NCBI GenBank assembly: GCA_963920635.1 | Contig: OY987298.1 | Location: forward strand, 109,373,309 to 109,437,308 | Reading direction: 5' to 3' | Length of the DNA stretch: 64,000 bases | DNA from: Pseudeuparius sepicola | Lineage: Eukaryota; Arthropoda; Insecta; Coleoptera; Anthribidae | Shown: in pieces, positions 1 to 10,604 of the stretch | How the letters are laid out: every line of letters begins with the position of its first letter | Numbering within the stretch: position 1 is the first letter of the stretch | The notes under the pieces: generated by a model | Database searches by the model: none | Told to the model about the DNA's origin: nothing | Seen by the model: the letters and a program-made list of their open reading frames with translations, nothing else | Translations under genes and position numbers: made by a program

Positions 1-286
1 TCCCTGTATATTTTTTGTTCAAATTTGGTATACGAGGGTTTTAGGTTGTTCTGATTAACGCTGTGGTGTCAGATTTTAAATAAAAAAAAATCGCTAAATG
101 GTTTTCGTCATTTTTAACTAGAAAAAAAATTTGTAGTAGACCTTGAAAATTGACATTAAGACCTGAAATTTTGCACCAACGTAGAGTTTTTTGTGGCCTA
201 TTTTTAGAAAAAAACGCGGCTAAAATCGGATGAAGAATACAAATTTTACGGGGGTGTTCGCACTTAAGATGAAACACCCTGTAGGT
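1..286 (+). repeat. Family A repeat, one terminal arm (cut by window start)
   Basis: The same text recurs at 16240-16488 in the same orientation and, inverted, at 1255-2000 and 33840-34160. It ends at CACCCTG followed by TA, like several other elements in the window. It is non-coding and I infer it is one TIR of a decayed DNA transposon; the rest lies outside the window. Confidence 0.7.
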
Positions 287-689
287 CTTCAGCAGTATTG
301 AGTAGTACCTAGTGAGCTAGCAAAGCTTCCAAGACATAAGTAAAAGTAGGTTCACTCACATTGTGGTTGTGGAAAGAAAGAAAAAACAATATAATTATGT
401 CTTTGAAGCTTTTCTAGATCACTGTAAGAAAAGGCTGCCGAAGACGACCCTCTATAGATGGGTTGAAACATGTAGGTACGATTCATTAAAGCTGTGTTTG
501 TAAGTTTGTAAGCTGTGTATATCCTTCGTTTCATATTCTCCTATTCCACTTCAAAATATATGGACTATTTTCTTAATTTTCACATCTCGGGTGTACTGTG
601 AAATATTATCTACTCGTCGTGTTCAATGCAGCCACAAAAGTGAAGGCTTCTCCGAATGCTTAATTCTTACTTTTTAGGTTAGATGAATA
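287..689. other. AT-rich DNA, nothing recognised
   Basis: Short open frames only, none resembling a known family. Confidence 0.5.
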
Positions 690-815
690 AAATAATAATA
701 ATAGTATAATAATAATTCTCACCCTCACAATACTCCAAACTAGGAGTACCCTAGAAGCAACTGAATGCTCGGGCAGGGGAGGGGGGCAATTACTATTATT
801 TTGTCTTCGTTTGTG
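690..815 (-). repeat. Family B repeat, LINE/SINE-like 3' end with ATT-type tail
   Basis: Read on the minus strand this is a short unit containing GGAGTATTGTGAGGGTGAG, followed by a run of ATT repeats, as in the 3' end of a non-LTR retroposon. Near-identical copies lie at 58109-58225 and 29897-29955, and a diverged one at 9925-10035, all in the same orientation. No coding sequence remains, so the parent LINE or SINE cannot be named. Confidence 0.65.
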
Positions 816-1254
816 TCTAATATGTGTTATAGTGTAAAGTGCTTTAAGGATATTTCTACGAAAATGAAAAAAAACACAATTAAAAATTTACGGGTCTGAA
901 AAATGCGACATTTTGAGAAACTATATGTATCTCCTAACTATTCGAGACATCGGGATGCGGTTTGCGGCATTAAACTTTCCTCGAAAATCAAGCTCTAAAT
1001 ACATTTAGCTACCTGTTGTCTATCTCGTCGGGAAATAGGAGAAACCCCCTAAAACCCAATGAATTTGGTCCACCCTGTCAACCTGAAAACTATTTTAAGC
1101 GCTTTGAATTTGTGATAAAAGCACTATATTCTGTCACTATAGGGCCTTATACGCTCCAATGATTGCCGTTTTAAAGTCATGGCGTCGTTATAGATATTTT
1201 TAAACGGCAACACTATAAATATACTTACATACTATTTTTTCATGTTAACACTCC
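816..1254. other. Unassigned; possible element end near 1076
   Basis: CACCCTG at about 1070-1076 resembles the ends of other elements in this window, but no partner end was found. Otherwise nothing is recognised. Confidence 0.35.
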
Positions 1255-2112
1255 TGAAAATCTAAGTTGGCGGGGGGGAATTGAACGGGGCAATTTTTTA
1301 TGGATATGCCCCTGAAAGGTCATCATTTGCAAAGTAGTGGTTTGGCATTGCCGCGATAGCCTGGCCTACTGCGATTTTTTAAAAGGGTGCGTATTTCAAA
1401 AAACCATATTAGGCATTTTTTCATTTAAAATCTGTCACCACAAAGTTGATCAGGACACACCAAAACCCTCATATACCAAATTTGAACAAAAAAGAAGACA
1501 AGAAGTTCCATTCTGCAAGGTGTCAAAATTGAGCAAAATAGGAATTGTGGCGTCTGGCGAGTCCAGTGAGCCGTGGAATTACTTTGAATCAGTTGAGTGA
1601 TGAAGAGGACCATACTCACATTGTTGAAAATCTAAGTTGGCGGGGGGAATTTTTTTATAGATATGTCCTGTCATCATTTGCGAAGTAATGGTTTGGCATT
1701 GCCGCGAATGCCTGGCCTACTGCGATTTTTTAAATGGGTGCATTTTCAAAAAACCATATTAGGCATTTTTTATTTAAATTCTGACACCACAGCGTTAATT
1801 AAAACGCGCGAAAGCCCCCAAATAGGGACCAAATTAGAACAAAGAATACACAGGGAGTTCCATTCTGCAAGGTGTCAAAGTTCAGCAAAATATATAGGAA
1901 CTTTAAAGGCATCTGGCGACAAGTGTGTCATTATGGTATTACTTCAAAACAGTTGAATGGTCAACAGGACCATTCAAAGTGTTGTTGTGCAATGATTCAA
2001 TACAAAACTAAAAGGATATTTTTCTCTGGACCATCTCAAAATGCTGAATTTTTATGAAACTTTATACGAGTCGAAAATGCTCTGTAAATATCAAAAAAAT
2101 ATTAATAAACAC
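1255..2112 (-). repeat. Family A terminal arm, two tandem copies
   Basis: TCTAAGTTGG at 1261 recurs at 1631, giving a period of 370 bp, and the two units match along most of their length. Both are inverted relative to 1-286. The second unit runs on into the family A core (TTTTATGAAACTTTATAC near 2050). The tandem arrangement suggests unequal exchange or two nested insertions. Confidence 0.7.
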
Positions 2113-2575
2113 AAAAGTAATGTACGATTAAATTTTTAAAAATTAATTTGATGATTGCAATGGTGAACTACAGTCATCTAGTTCCCTAAAAGGGCCCCTT
2201 GTCCAAGATAAATATATAAAATCTTAGCTGAATAAAAATACCGAATATATGGCTTTAAAATAGAAATATACAGCAAAGTAAACTAAATTTAAGAAACTCT
2301 ATATGCTCTCTGATATTTAACATATACCTATTTTGTATTTTAATTCGTAAGTGTTTTAATATTCAGATACATTTCTGTAATATTTTTGACGTTTTATTCA
2401 CCTTATCTGACAATAACTAATTTACAACAAAGCACCTTTGAAATAATTTGAGAGTAACCATGGAAACGCATCATACATACCAAACACTACATTGTCTGCA
2501 TTGTTTATTTTTTGTCAATTAAATTTATTATAATATGCCGATAAAATGTTTTAGGTTTCCGTTTTCAAAGAAGTA
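2113..2575. other. AT-rich DNA, nothing recognised
   Basis: No coding or repeat signal that I can support. Confidence 0.5.
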
Positions 2576-2712
2576 TAATAAAAAATATTGTTCATTACAC
2601 GTCCAGAAATAGATTTTTCCGTGCTTGCATGACTTCCCGTGTTCGGCTGCGTCTCACACGGGAATTTGTCACGCGCGCACGGAAAAATCTTTATTTCCAG
2701 ACTCGTAATGAA
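2576..2712. repeat. Short palindromic element with CpG-rich centre
   Basis: The arms 2593-2645 and about 2657-2710 are imperfect reverse complements (TTTTTCCGTGC facing GCACGGAAAAA, CCCGTGT facing ACACGGG). The AAAAAATATTGT entry is shared with the palindrome at 16507-16650, so the two look like one family. No target duplication was found. Confidence 0.65.
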
Positions 2713-3106
2713 ATATACTATTTCCATTTAGTGCTTGCGAAAGTGACCTATTGAAGTTTAATAATAAGCTGCAGAAAGTACAGGGTGAGGTTTTGAAAAA
2801 GCTTATTTCAGCTATCTTCCTATTATGGTGACAATAGATGTATTGAACTGATATTTTATAAACAATTTAGATCTATTTTCACCAGGAAATATAACAGTGA
2901 AAGTATAAGGGTGGGTAAATTGATATATTTTTAATATTATTTTAGGTAGTAAATATTCTTGCTTACAAGTTATTTAAATATAGACATTTGCCATGATACT
3001 AAGTATCATGGATATTTGATATATCTATTTACGTATTTGTCTTCGTCATTATGTTCCTCCTCGATAAATTCTTGGTTTCCAAAATGCTTCTTTTCCTCTT
3101 TTTCAG
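2713..3106. other. AT-rich DNA, nothing recognised
   Basis: A lone TACAGGGTGAG at about 2780 resembles a transposon end, but no matching end was found. The last ~20 bases are the pyrimidine tract before the exon-like segment at 3107. Confidence 0.4.
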
Positions 3107-3191
3107 AATTTCGGATGCTAGTTTTGGTGAAAAAATATGGGGCAGAATGGCAGAATGTCAGGTTTTAATCGAAGGCGAACACGTGGACCTT
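3107..3191 (+). CDS. Possible internal exon of an unidentified gene
   Basis: A strong pyrimidine tract (CTTCTTTTCCTCTTTTTCAG) is followed by 85 bases that are open in one frame, then GTAAGA. The frame begins ISDASFGEKIWGRM and continues to a GEHVDL end; its charged and aromatic composition is unlike the surrounding AT-rich translations. The exon would carry one base of a split codon at its 5' end and finish on a codon boundary. I recognise no protein family. What is seen is a good acceptor, an open frame and an acceptable donor; that it is spliced is inference. It could equally be a chance match or a fragment of an unknown transposon. No neighbouring exon was found within several kilobases. 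Confidence 0.3.
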
Positions 3192-3870
3192 GTAAGAATT
3201 TTCCCCAATTTATTGTATCTTCTTCAAGCGGGGTAGGAACATTGAAATACAATTATAGCTTGGTATTTAAATAAGTAAAAGGTAATTATTTAGCATTCAC
3301 TATTCATTATTGGCTTGACACAGCCAACAGCACAAAAACAGAACACGAATAACTAACATCTTCAGCAGAGGAATCTGGGAAGTATCTGGAATCTAAATAA
3401 TATATAAACCAGATTTTATAGCTATAATAGACTTTTCTTATTTCGTACCTACATTATAAATATTACGTAGGTTTATTATTTTGGTAAGTAGATAAATCAG
3501 GTAATTTTTGGTTTTAATAGATATAGATAATAATAAAAGACTTGTTATAACGTTAAAACTAAAATCTCAAAATAAAAATTATTTCAGTTTGAACTGTTTG
3601 AAGTTTAAAGTATACAAAGGATAGGTAGTTAGGTTAGATTTGTAAAAAATCGACAATTCACAAATAATAACTAGGAAGATAGTACGAACTTAGCTACAGA
3701 GGACTTTCAGCACATCGATTGTATCTAGCGCCATCTTTTGAGAGCAAAAGAAGCAATATCTTAAAATTTTGGAGTATTTCTTATTTAAAAACTAAGAGGA
3801 ACTGGCAAAAATGAAATATTCCAGAGTAGTCTACTAAACTTCTTTTATCCCCCTGCATGCAGTTTTCTAT
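3192..3870. other. AT-rich DNA, nothing recognised
   Basis: No gene or repeat supported. The motif AGCGCCATCTTTT at about 3728 is the only GC-rich island. Confidence 0.5.
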
Positions 3871-4165
3871 ACAACCAGACTAGCCCTTTTAAATTATTGG
3901 ACCTTTCTTAACAAAGTCACTGTCTAAGAACAGTTTTTGGTGTGTTTCCTGTTGTGGCACACCAGCTACCTTAACTCATATGGACTTACTGGCTGGCAGG
4001 CTTCTGTATTTTTTAGACTTAGTTAGATTATAATGCCTGGTGTGGTTTTGATATACCTACCCAATTTTCGAGTCTATAAAGTTTCAAAAATTCAGCATTT
4101 TGAGTTGGCACAGAGAAGAACACTTGTATATTTTTTATTGGATCTTTGAAAAAACAGGCACACTC
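3871..4165 (+). repeat. Family A core fragment
   Basis: It matches 15940-16140 and 34300-34440 in the same orientation, including TCACTGTCTAAG, ACTCATATGGACTTACT and AGGCTTCTGTATT. It ends just before the TA-flanked element at 4180, so that element appears to have inserted into or beside it. Confidence 0.65.
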
Positions 4166-4559
4166 TATGTACCCACATACAGAGGGGTTTTAAAAAAGAC
4201 ACGGCAATATTTAAGGGAGTGATTGGTCAGGCCATTTTTTGAAAAAAGTTCCTATAAACACAGGCCCGGAAATGTATTGTATCCAAGATACCGGTTGTTA
4301 TTTTTTTAAATTAATTAATAATTCAAATATCCTTTGATTTTTTAAATTTGGTAGCGTTGTTTGTAGATAAGGCCCTAACTAGATCAAAATTACGCCACTG
4401 ACTTTAATAATATTGCGATATTTTTTTGCAACTAAATATACAACTTATTTGTCTCTTGAATTTTCATCGTATCTTGCGAGATAAAAAAATAAAAACAATT
4501 TTTTACTTGTCCATTTATCATTATTTAACAATAACAAAAATTACAAAAACTGTTAAAAG

Positions 4560-5398
4560 TGACCACCTCCAGCTCGGATGCAAGAATCCAATTTTCTCCT
4601 CATTGAGTGGCGAACTCTCTCAAAAACACCAGGGTCGTTCCTAATTGAGTTACACCCAGAAATGATTGAATTTGGACCAATCCAGCGAATTCCGTACGTT
4701 TGTGTTGAAAATTCACAAGCAACCTGACTAAAATGCGCTGGTGCGCCATCGTTTATAAACCATATTGCATTTCTTATTGCCAATGGTACGTCCTATATAA
4801 ATCCAGGGAGCGTGTACTCCAAAAAGTTGCTATACGCACCTCTTCCTAGCACAAACACCGCGGTCCCATTAGGCAATCACCCACAATTCCAACGAGAACT
4901 GATGTTGAGAACGATTTTCAAATATTTCATGTAAACTTTTATCACACCATACATGGTTATTATGAAAATTCCTTATTGCATTTCTTGAAAAACTTGCTTC
5001 ATCAGTAGACATAATCAGCATCAGTAGTTGAGGGATTTGAACCATTTGGTGCAAAAGCCATCGACAGAAGTGCTTGAACGCGTTGTATGTGATATGGATA
5101 CGACAAAATAATTCTTAAGAACATGCCAAACAGTCCCATTACTTACATTCAAAGCATCAGCAATTTTTCGAGTAGAAGTACCTGGATCTTCATCAATCAT
5201 GTTCAGCGCATCCTCTTCCAGGTCTACCGTTCTTGCTGTACTTGGCCCTCCTAATCCTCCTATTCGTTTTAATGTGCCGGTTTCAAGAAGGCGTCGATGA
5301 ATACTTTCGAAAGTTTCTCTATCAGGAGTAATACGGTCAGGAGATCTTTCAATGTAAACCTGCCTAGCTCCTAATGCATTTGCCATCAGCAAGTCCAT
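4560..5398 (-). pseudogene. Tc1/mariner-superfamily transposase, broken
   Basis: This is the decayed transposase of the enclosing element. From its 5' end it has an N-terminal helix-turn-helix region (ARQVYIERSPDRITPDRETF, then LLETGTLKR), followed by a second helical region (PGTSTRKIADALNVSNGTVW). It then needs changes of frame to continue into STDEASFSRNAIRNFHNNHV, which covers the first catalytic aspartate, and NDGAPAHFSQVACEF, which covers the second. The third catalytic block (SPDLNP type in relatives) is missing, but the C-terminal CIRAGGGHF tail remains. It is the same family as the better-preserved gene at 24719-25796. At least two frame changes plus loss of the third catalytic residue mean it cannot be active. 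Confidence 0.8.
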
Positions 5399-5460
5399 AA
5401 ATGAAATGCATGTCGGTCATCTCGGCATTCGTATAATGATGATTCATGATATGATAACAT

Positions 5461-6312
5461 ACCGGGAGATAGTGACAGATTTTTGGACGTGATTTTACTC
5501 AGTATGCCTTTCAAAGGGCATTATGTTGCGTATATTCTCAAAATAATAAGGTATGAATCAGAGAGTCATCCCGGGTTCTCCATATGGAAAAGTGAGTTTT
5601 CATTTAGTCGAAAAATATGCGTTTTGATATGATTTTAGTCAGGCTTATAATGAAGTTAAAAATAGAAAAATGCTCGTAAAACCATAGCCATAGCGTTAAC
5701 GTGGACCCAAAGGGCTACTGTTGTCACGTGAATTTGTATTTTAATACTTATTTTTTCCATGTTTCTAAATAGGCTGCCAATGATAAGTACGTAAGCTCTG
5801 ATCATAAGGCTGCTGAATAAAAGATGGCATACCGTTTGCGAATATCCAAGTACATTTTCACATCGAATAAATAGTTTAAATGATTAAATAATATTAAATT
5901 TAAACTGTCCTTGGACATGCGCAAACGGTATTCTATCCTTTTTTTCAGCAGTTTGATAACATGAACTTGCAAACTTCTCATTGGCAGCCTGTTCAGAAAC
6001 GTGGAAAAATTAATTATTGAAAGACAAGTTCACGTGACAATAATAGCTCTTCGGGTCCACGCTAACGGTATGCCTATGTTTTTCCGACAAATTTTCTATT
6101 TTGAACTTCATCATTACAAAACACATGCCAACCTTACCAAAATCATATCAAAAGGTACATTTTTAGAGTAAATGAAAAGTCACTTTTTCATATGAAGAAC
6201 CCAGGATGACTCTTTGATTCATACCTTATTATTGTGAGAATATATGCAACATAATACCCTTTGAAAGGCATAGAGTAAAATCAAGTTCAAAAATCTGTCA
6301 CTATCTCCCGGT
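5461..6312. mobile_element. 852-bp palindromic (foldback) insertion
   Basis: The left arm 5461-5870 and right arm about 5904-6312 are reverse complements almost throughout, leaving a loop of roughly 30-40 bases. The outer ends read ACCGGGAGATAGTGACAG and its complement. The AGATAGTGACAGATTT end is shared with the smaller palindromes at 37893 and 39648, though the interiors differ. No coding capacity. It interrupts the interior of the transposon at 4180-6773, so it is younger than that element. A clear target duplication was not seen. Confidence 0.8.
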
Positions 6313-6773
6313 CTATACGGGAATTCAACAAATTCGACAGATACAAAATGATGATTAATCACGAGACTAATTCAAAATTCAAATGACATCCACGTTATTC
6401 ATAAAACAGTTATTTTTAGTCGACTTGTTCGCAAATATTCCAAGAATGTTTGAAAATATTTTGTGTGATAAATGGACTAGCAAAAAAATGTTTTTATGCA
6501 TTTTTATCTTGCAAACGAAGCAAGATGCCATGAAAATACAAGAGACAAAAAAGTTGTATTTTTAGTTTCTTTATTTCAAAAAATATCAAAATTTTATTAA
6601 AGTCAGTGGCGTACATTTTGTTGGCCCCTTATTACTACAAACAACGCTGAAAATTTAATACCTTATATCTCGGAAACAATACATTTACGGGCCTTTATAG
6701 GAATTTTTTTTTTCAAAAAATGACCTGACAAATCACCCTCTTCAATATTGCTGCGTATTTTTTAAACACCCTG

Positions 6774-7245
6774 TATATTTTTTATATATTATGAAATTGC
6801 AAATTAGAATAAAATTAATATCTTCTTAGAACTAGCGGAATATCACAGAATAAGAAAACATAAATCAAAAATTAGGTAACTACCTATTCCTATTTAAATG
6901 TTTCCAACTCTTTCTTCCCTTCTCAATAATTATTAGCGGAATTCAGAAAATTTAATAACATTTCTGGCTTGTGTTGGGATGCTAGGAATGTTATTACTCC
7001 GTGCCCAAGACTCGCCTGGAATTTTAACTAGCGTGCGATGGTAGGCATAATAAATTAACAGACTACCTGAATTACCTACACACAGAATCAATATTTTGTG
7101 TGCAAAATTTTTCATTGCATTTGCATGAAAAACTAACACGAAATTCGACCAAGAAAAATCGTTTAAATTTGTTACTAAATGACTACAAATTAATCACCTA
7201 TTTTCTCATGCGACGGACTGATCTCATTAAGATCATGTTCACTGA
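6774..7245. other. AT-rich DNA, nothing recognised
   Basis: No gene or repeat supported. Confidence 0.5.
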
Positions 7246-7322
7246 TTGACAATTTCGTTGGTTGTACCACAGACCAGCTACGTCCCGTCGGGGTAAATAA
7301 ATGCTAAATGCTTATTATTATA
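7246..7322 (+). repeat. Possible LINE 3' end
   Basis: CCGTCGGGGTAAATAAATGC followed by TTATTATTATAA has the form of an insect non-LTR retrotransposon 3' terminus. No upstream coding sequence is recognisable, so this rests on the tail alone. Confidence 0.3.
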
Positions 7323-8448
7323 AATCTAAAACCTAATTTAAGTGGAGTGTTCTAGAAACATTGTAATTACTACTGTCTCTTTGTTTTGTTGACTCAAAAT
7401 AATAATCTTTTATGCACTAAAAATCTCTCAAATAATTTTGAAACACCCTGTGCATTGCCTGTATCTACATATTTATTTTGTATATTGTTGTTACCTATTT
7501 CTTCAAGGATAATAATCTGCTCTGTACAAACAATTTTGGAATGTGTAAACAAAATCCCATATTGTTTTGAAGTAATCCGTACAGTGAGTACCTTGCAAAC
7601 ACTGCATTTAGGATTGCATAGATTTAGGCTCAGAACACCTATTATAACTAATTTGGCTTCATTTGGTAGATTTATTATTTAAATATTTTTCCGGTCAATA
7701 TTATGTTTAGCACGGATACACACACAAATAGATTGCTACTTATACAATGCTACTGAATGTAGGTAATGTTTGTGTGCATATAAATATTACCACATAGATT
7801 AAAAAAATGTGATTAGAAAATTTTCACGGTGAAGCACATTTAAAAGACGAATATAATTATTTCTTCCCCCAACGATCATATTGTAGTACCAATATAGAAA
7901 CTATCTACGATATTTTGTCACAAAAAAAAAATACTAAAGATGTTTGGTTTCACAGAAAAAATTTGGTCATTAGGTCCAGTTCACAAACTATTGGTATAAA
8001 TCTATTAGGTTTAGAAACTACAATTGATTTTGTCCCTCCCGTAAAAGATTCATTTTGAAGCAAGCTAAAAACAAATAAGTACTTAGATTTCAACCTTTCA
8101 GGATTATTACTTCAGTAAATAGTTAACAAGTTGAGGACTAACTTCCGTGAACTAAGTCGTTAACTTCAAGGGGATTAAAATGAATAATTTAACGGGTTCC
8201 GGAATGAAATATAGAGGGTGTTTCCGGTAAAACTCTAAAATATTTTTTTACCTTAACGCGCACATCCTACTTATCTGTAAAATTCCTTGAGTGAAATTAG
8301 CACAACGATAATATTATGGTAATGCACACATCAAAAGAATCGAAATGACAAATAAAAAAATGTCCATATATTCTTAATTATTTCGTATTTAAATATTTAA
8401 AAAAAAATAGCACGATCATGAGCAGTTCTAGCAATTGATAATGCAAAC
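7323..8448. other. AT-rich DNA, nothing recognised
   Basis: A lone CACCCTG near 7443 and several A/T homopolymers are present. No gene supported. Confidence 0.5.
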
Positions 8449-8488
8449 GTATTGGCAAAGTCTAGAGAATACTAGACTTTGGTATTAG
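8449..8488. repeat. 26-bp palindrome between near-identical 7-bp repeats
   Basis: CAAAGTCTAG, a 6-base centre, then CTAGACTTTG (8456-8481) is a perfect 10-bp inverted repeat. It is preceded by GTATTGG and followed by GTATTAG. The arrangement resembles the stronger cases at 42188 and 62738, but the flanking repeat has one mismatch and the palindrome differs. Confidence 0.4.
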
Positions 8489-8639
8489 TGTATTTTACAT
8501 TAAAAAAAACATTGCAATTTTTTTTAAAATACATACGAAAACCTTCTTAATTTAATAGGTATTTGCCACTTAGTGCTGGGCAAGTTTGGTTTTATTTTAA
8601 ACATTTTATGATGCAGAGACATCAGGAGACGTAAGAGAA

Positions 8640-9130
8640 CGGCATGCTGGCCGTAAAACGGTAACTACCCAATCCAGGATACATTATTAGCCTTGCGAGT
8701 ATATTCAAGGAGGCATCGCGGGTGGAGGTGTCCTGGAAATGCAAAACGCCTGGCAGCTGTTTGAGCGGTTCACACCTTTCAAGGGGGTTCGATCATGGTA
8801 TGGGGCGGTATCAACATCGGCGGAAGAACTAATCTCATTTGGTTGGAGCGGTATCTGACTGCCAATGATTATTAAAACATTATTCTTCGGCCTATTGTTG
8901 TTCTATATTCTGAAAGAATTGGACAAAAATTTCAATTAATGCACGACAATGCGCGCCCCCATGCAGCAAGACTCGTGCGCGAATTTCTGTAGAACAATGT
9001 TTAAATTAATGTTTTGCCTTGGCCTTCTCAATCTCATGACCTTAATTCCATCGAGCACTAATGGGATATGCTCGGACGAATACTTTTGATGCAAAATATT
9101 GTGAAAATTATTATGAATGAATGAATGAAT
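8640..9130 (+). pseudogene. Tc1-like transposase, dead
   Basis: The C-terminal half of a Tc1-family DDE transposase can be read with stops. GGSIMVWGGI marks the block around the first catalytic region. MHDNARPHAARLVREFL carries the second catalytic aspartate, and WPSQSHDLNSIEH the final glutamate, with 35 residues between them by my count (Tc1 family is usually 34). Stop codons interrupt the frame after NDY, inside the block after REFL, and after IEH. An upstream piece compatible with the VYRR-type region before it is in another frame. The N-terminal DNA-binding domain and TIRs were not found. A short (TGAA)n run at about 9111-9131 lies at its end. Confidence 0.8.
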
Positions 9131-9295
9131 GGAACGACTTCGAACAACATCATATAGGAAATATCAATGAATAAAGGGCTTCTTTATTCATAGGGAAATA
9201 TAATATTTATTTATCTACTAATTCCTCATTTTAGCAAAGTTCTGTACGAGTGTTTTTCTAGAAAGAGCATATTTAATATTTTTTCACCACCATAG

Positions 9296-9717
9296 TGTAA
9301 CGAAAAATGCCTCTACAGTTGTTGTACTCAAAGATTTGGCAGATAAATTTTAGGTTTCGCTATTATACTTTTAGTTTTATAACTTTTATGATTAGTTTGA
9401 ATGTATTTTCCGTTACAACTTTGTTGGGCTGAGGCCCTCAGGGTCCCATTTTCTTTTAGTTTTTATTGTTTTCCCTGTAGAGTTTCCATAGGTTTTCTAG
9501 AAATTTGCTGGAACTCTATGATTTTAGTATATAAGCCCTGGGAATTGGGCCTGAAGTTAGAGCGCGATTTTAGTGTGAGTTTGAGCCCTAAGGAATATTC
9601 TTGGTCAGTAACAAAGCCTGACAAGTATATTTTGTGAAGTTTACAATAAAGGTGGTAACCGAAGAAACGAGTTTGGGCTGTGATTGTTGAAATCCGGTAC
9701 CATATTATTATGTTACT
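9296..9717 (+). mobile_element. Possible solo LTR
   Basis: The segment starts TGTAACG and ends ATGTTACT, a near-inverted TGTAAC/GTTACA pair. Inside are TATATAAG at about 9529 and AATAAA at 9645-9650, in the order expected of promoter and polyadenylation signal in an LTR. No second copy, primer-binding site or clear target duplication was seen, so this is inference from architecture. An unspliced host promoter fragment is an alternative. Confidence 0.3.
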
Positions 9718-9924
9718 TTTATATATACCTAAAAAGGTTTTTCTTCAAAAGTAACATAGTTCAAATATCTGCACAATGATTATATTAGACCAAAACCAAG
9801 AAAAAGGGAAATCGAATCAGGTCTGGAGTAAAATATTTTTGTTTTTGAGTATATAAAACAAAATTTCACTATGAAATTTTGTTATTATTTGACTACTTTT
9901 CAGAGATTCTTAAGAATGCCTAAT

Positions 9925-10035
9925 AATAATTCTCTCCGTTATTACCTCAAACTAGAAGCAACTTAGAAGCAACCACGAGCCGCAGTCTAACAAATTGCCA
10001 GCGCCTGGGCCCTGGGCAATTAAAATTAATAAAAA
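9925..10035 (-). repeat. Family B repeat, diverged copy
   Basis: TAATAATAATTCTC followed by CTCAAACTAGAAGCAAC resembles the copies at 690 and 58109, with substitutions. Confidence 0.45.
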
Positions 10036-10604
10036 GGGTAAAAATACCTAGTCTCCAATTTGGGTGGTGTCGTAAATGCAAAAATATTTTTTAATCTTTT
10101 TCCATAGAAATGGAGAGATTTTCAAAATGCTAAATTGCTTCGTCTAAATGAAAACGAGAAGGGGAAAATGTCCGAGCACCCAATTTTTTGAGGGTAAGTA
10201 AAAGGTCATATTTATATTATGAAATTAATATTCTTTCCTTGTAGAACGGCGGCCATCTTGAATAATTGATCCGTTATTTATAAGTTAGATTTGAATGTTT
10301 TTTAATAAAATAACAAGTCAATTTTGTCAATCATTGGCAATTTTTTGGTTTGATCTTTTTTTCTTAACAACTACTACTAAAAATGTTTGAAACAAAAGTT
10401 GAAGGGAATATTTTTCCATAAAAAACAAAAAATATATAATAAATTCGACCAATAGAATGCACGATAGAAGGTAATGCTTTTTTTATTTTAAAAAAGTGAA
10501 TTTAGACACCTATGTTTTTCTACTCACCCTTATAAAAATTGATTGTCCCTTCCCTTTTTCCATTTACAAGTAGGTAGAGCTGCTGCTAATCTGAACTTGC
10601 AAGA
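10036..10604. other. Unassigned; holds one copy of a direct repeat
   Basis: CTTCGTCTAAATGAAAACGA with GGGGAAAATGTCCGA (10139-10178) recurs at 11684-11722. Nothing else is recognised. Confidence 0.4.

Larger units (their letters stand above)
4180..6773 (-). mobile_element. TA-flanked DNA transposon with ~320-bp TIRs, defective
   Basis: The left arm (4180 to about 4521) is the reverse complement of the right arm (about 6452 to 6773); matching landmarks include GGTCAGGCC/GGTCAGGTC, TTGTCTCTTG and TCCATTTATCA. Both ends abut TA (4178-4179 and 6774-6775), the target duplication of Tc1/mariner elements. Between the arms are a broken transposase on the minus strand (4560-5398) and a separate palindromic insertion (5461-6312). 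Ends, arms and transposase remnant together make a coherent, dead Tc1/mariner-superfamily element. Confidence 0.8.
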
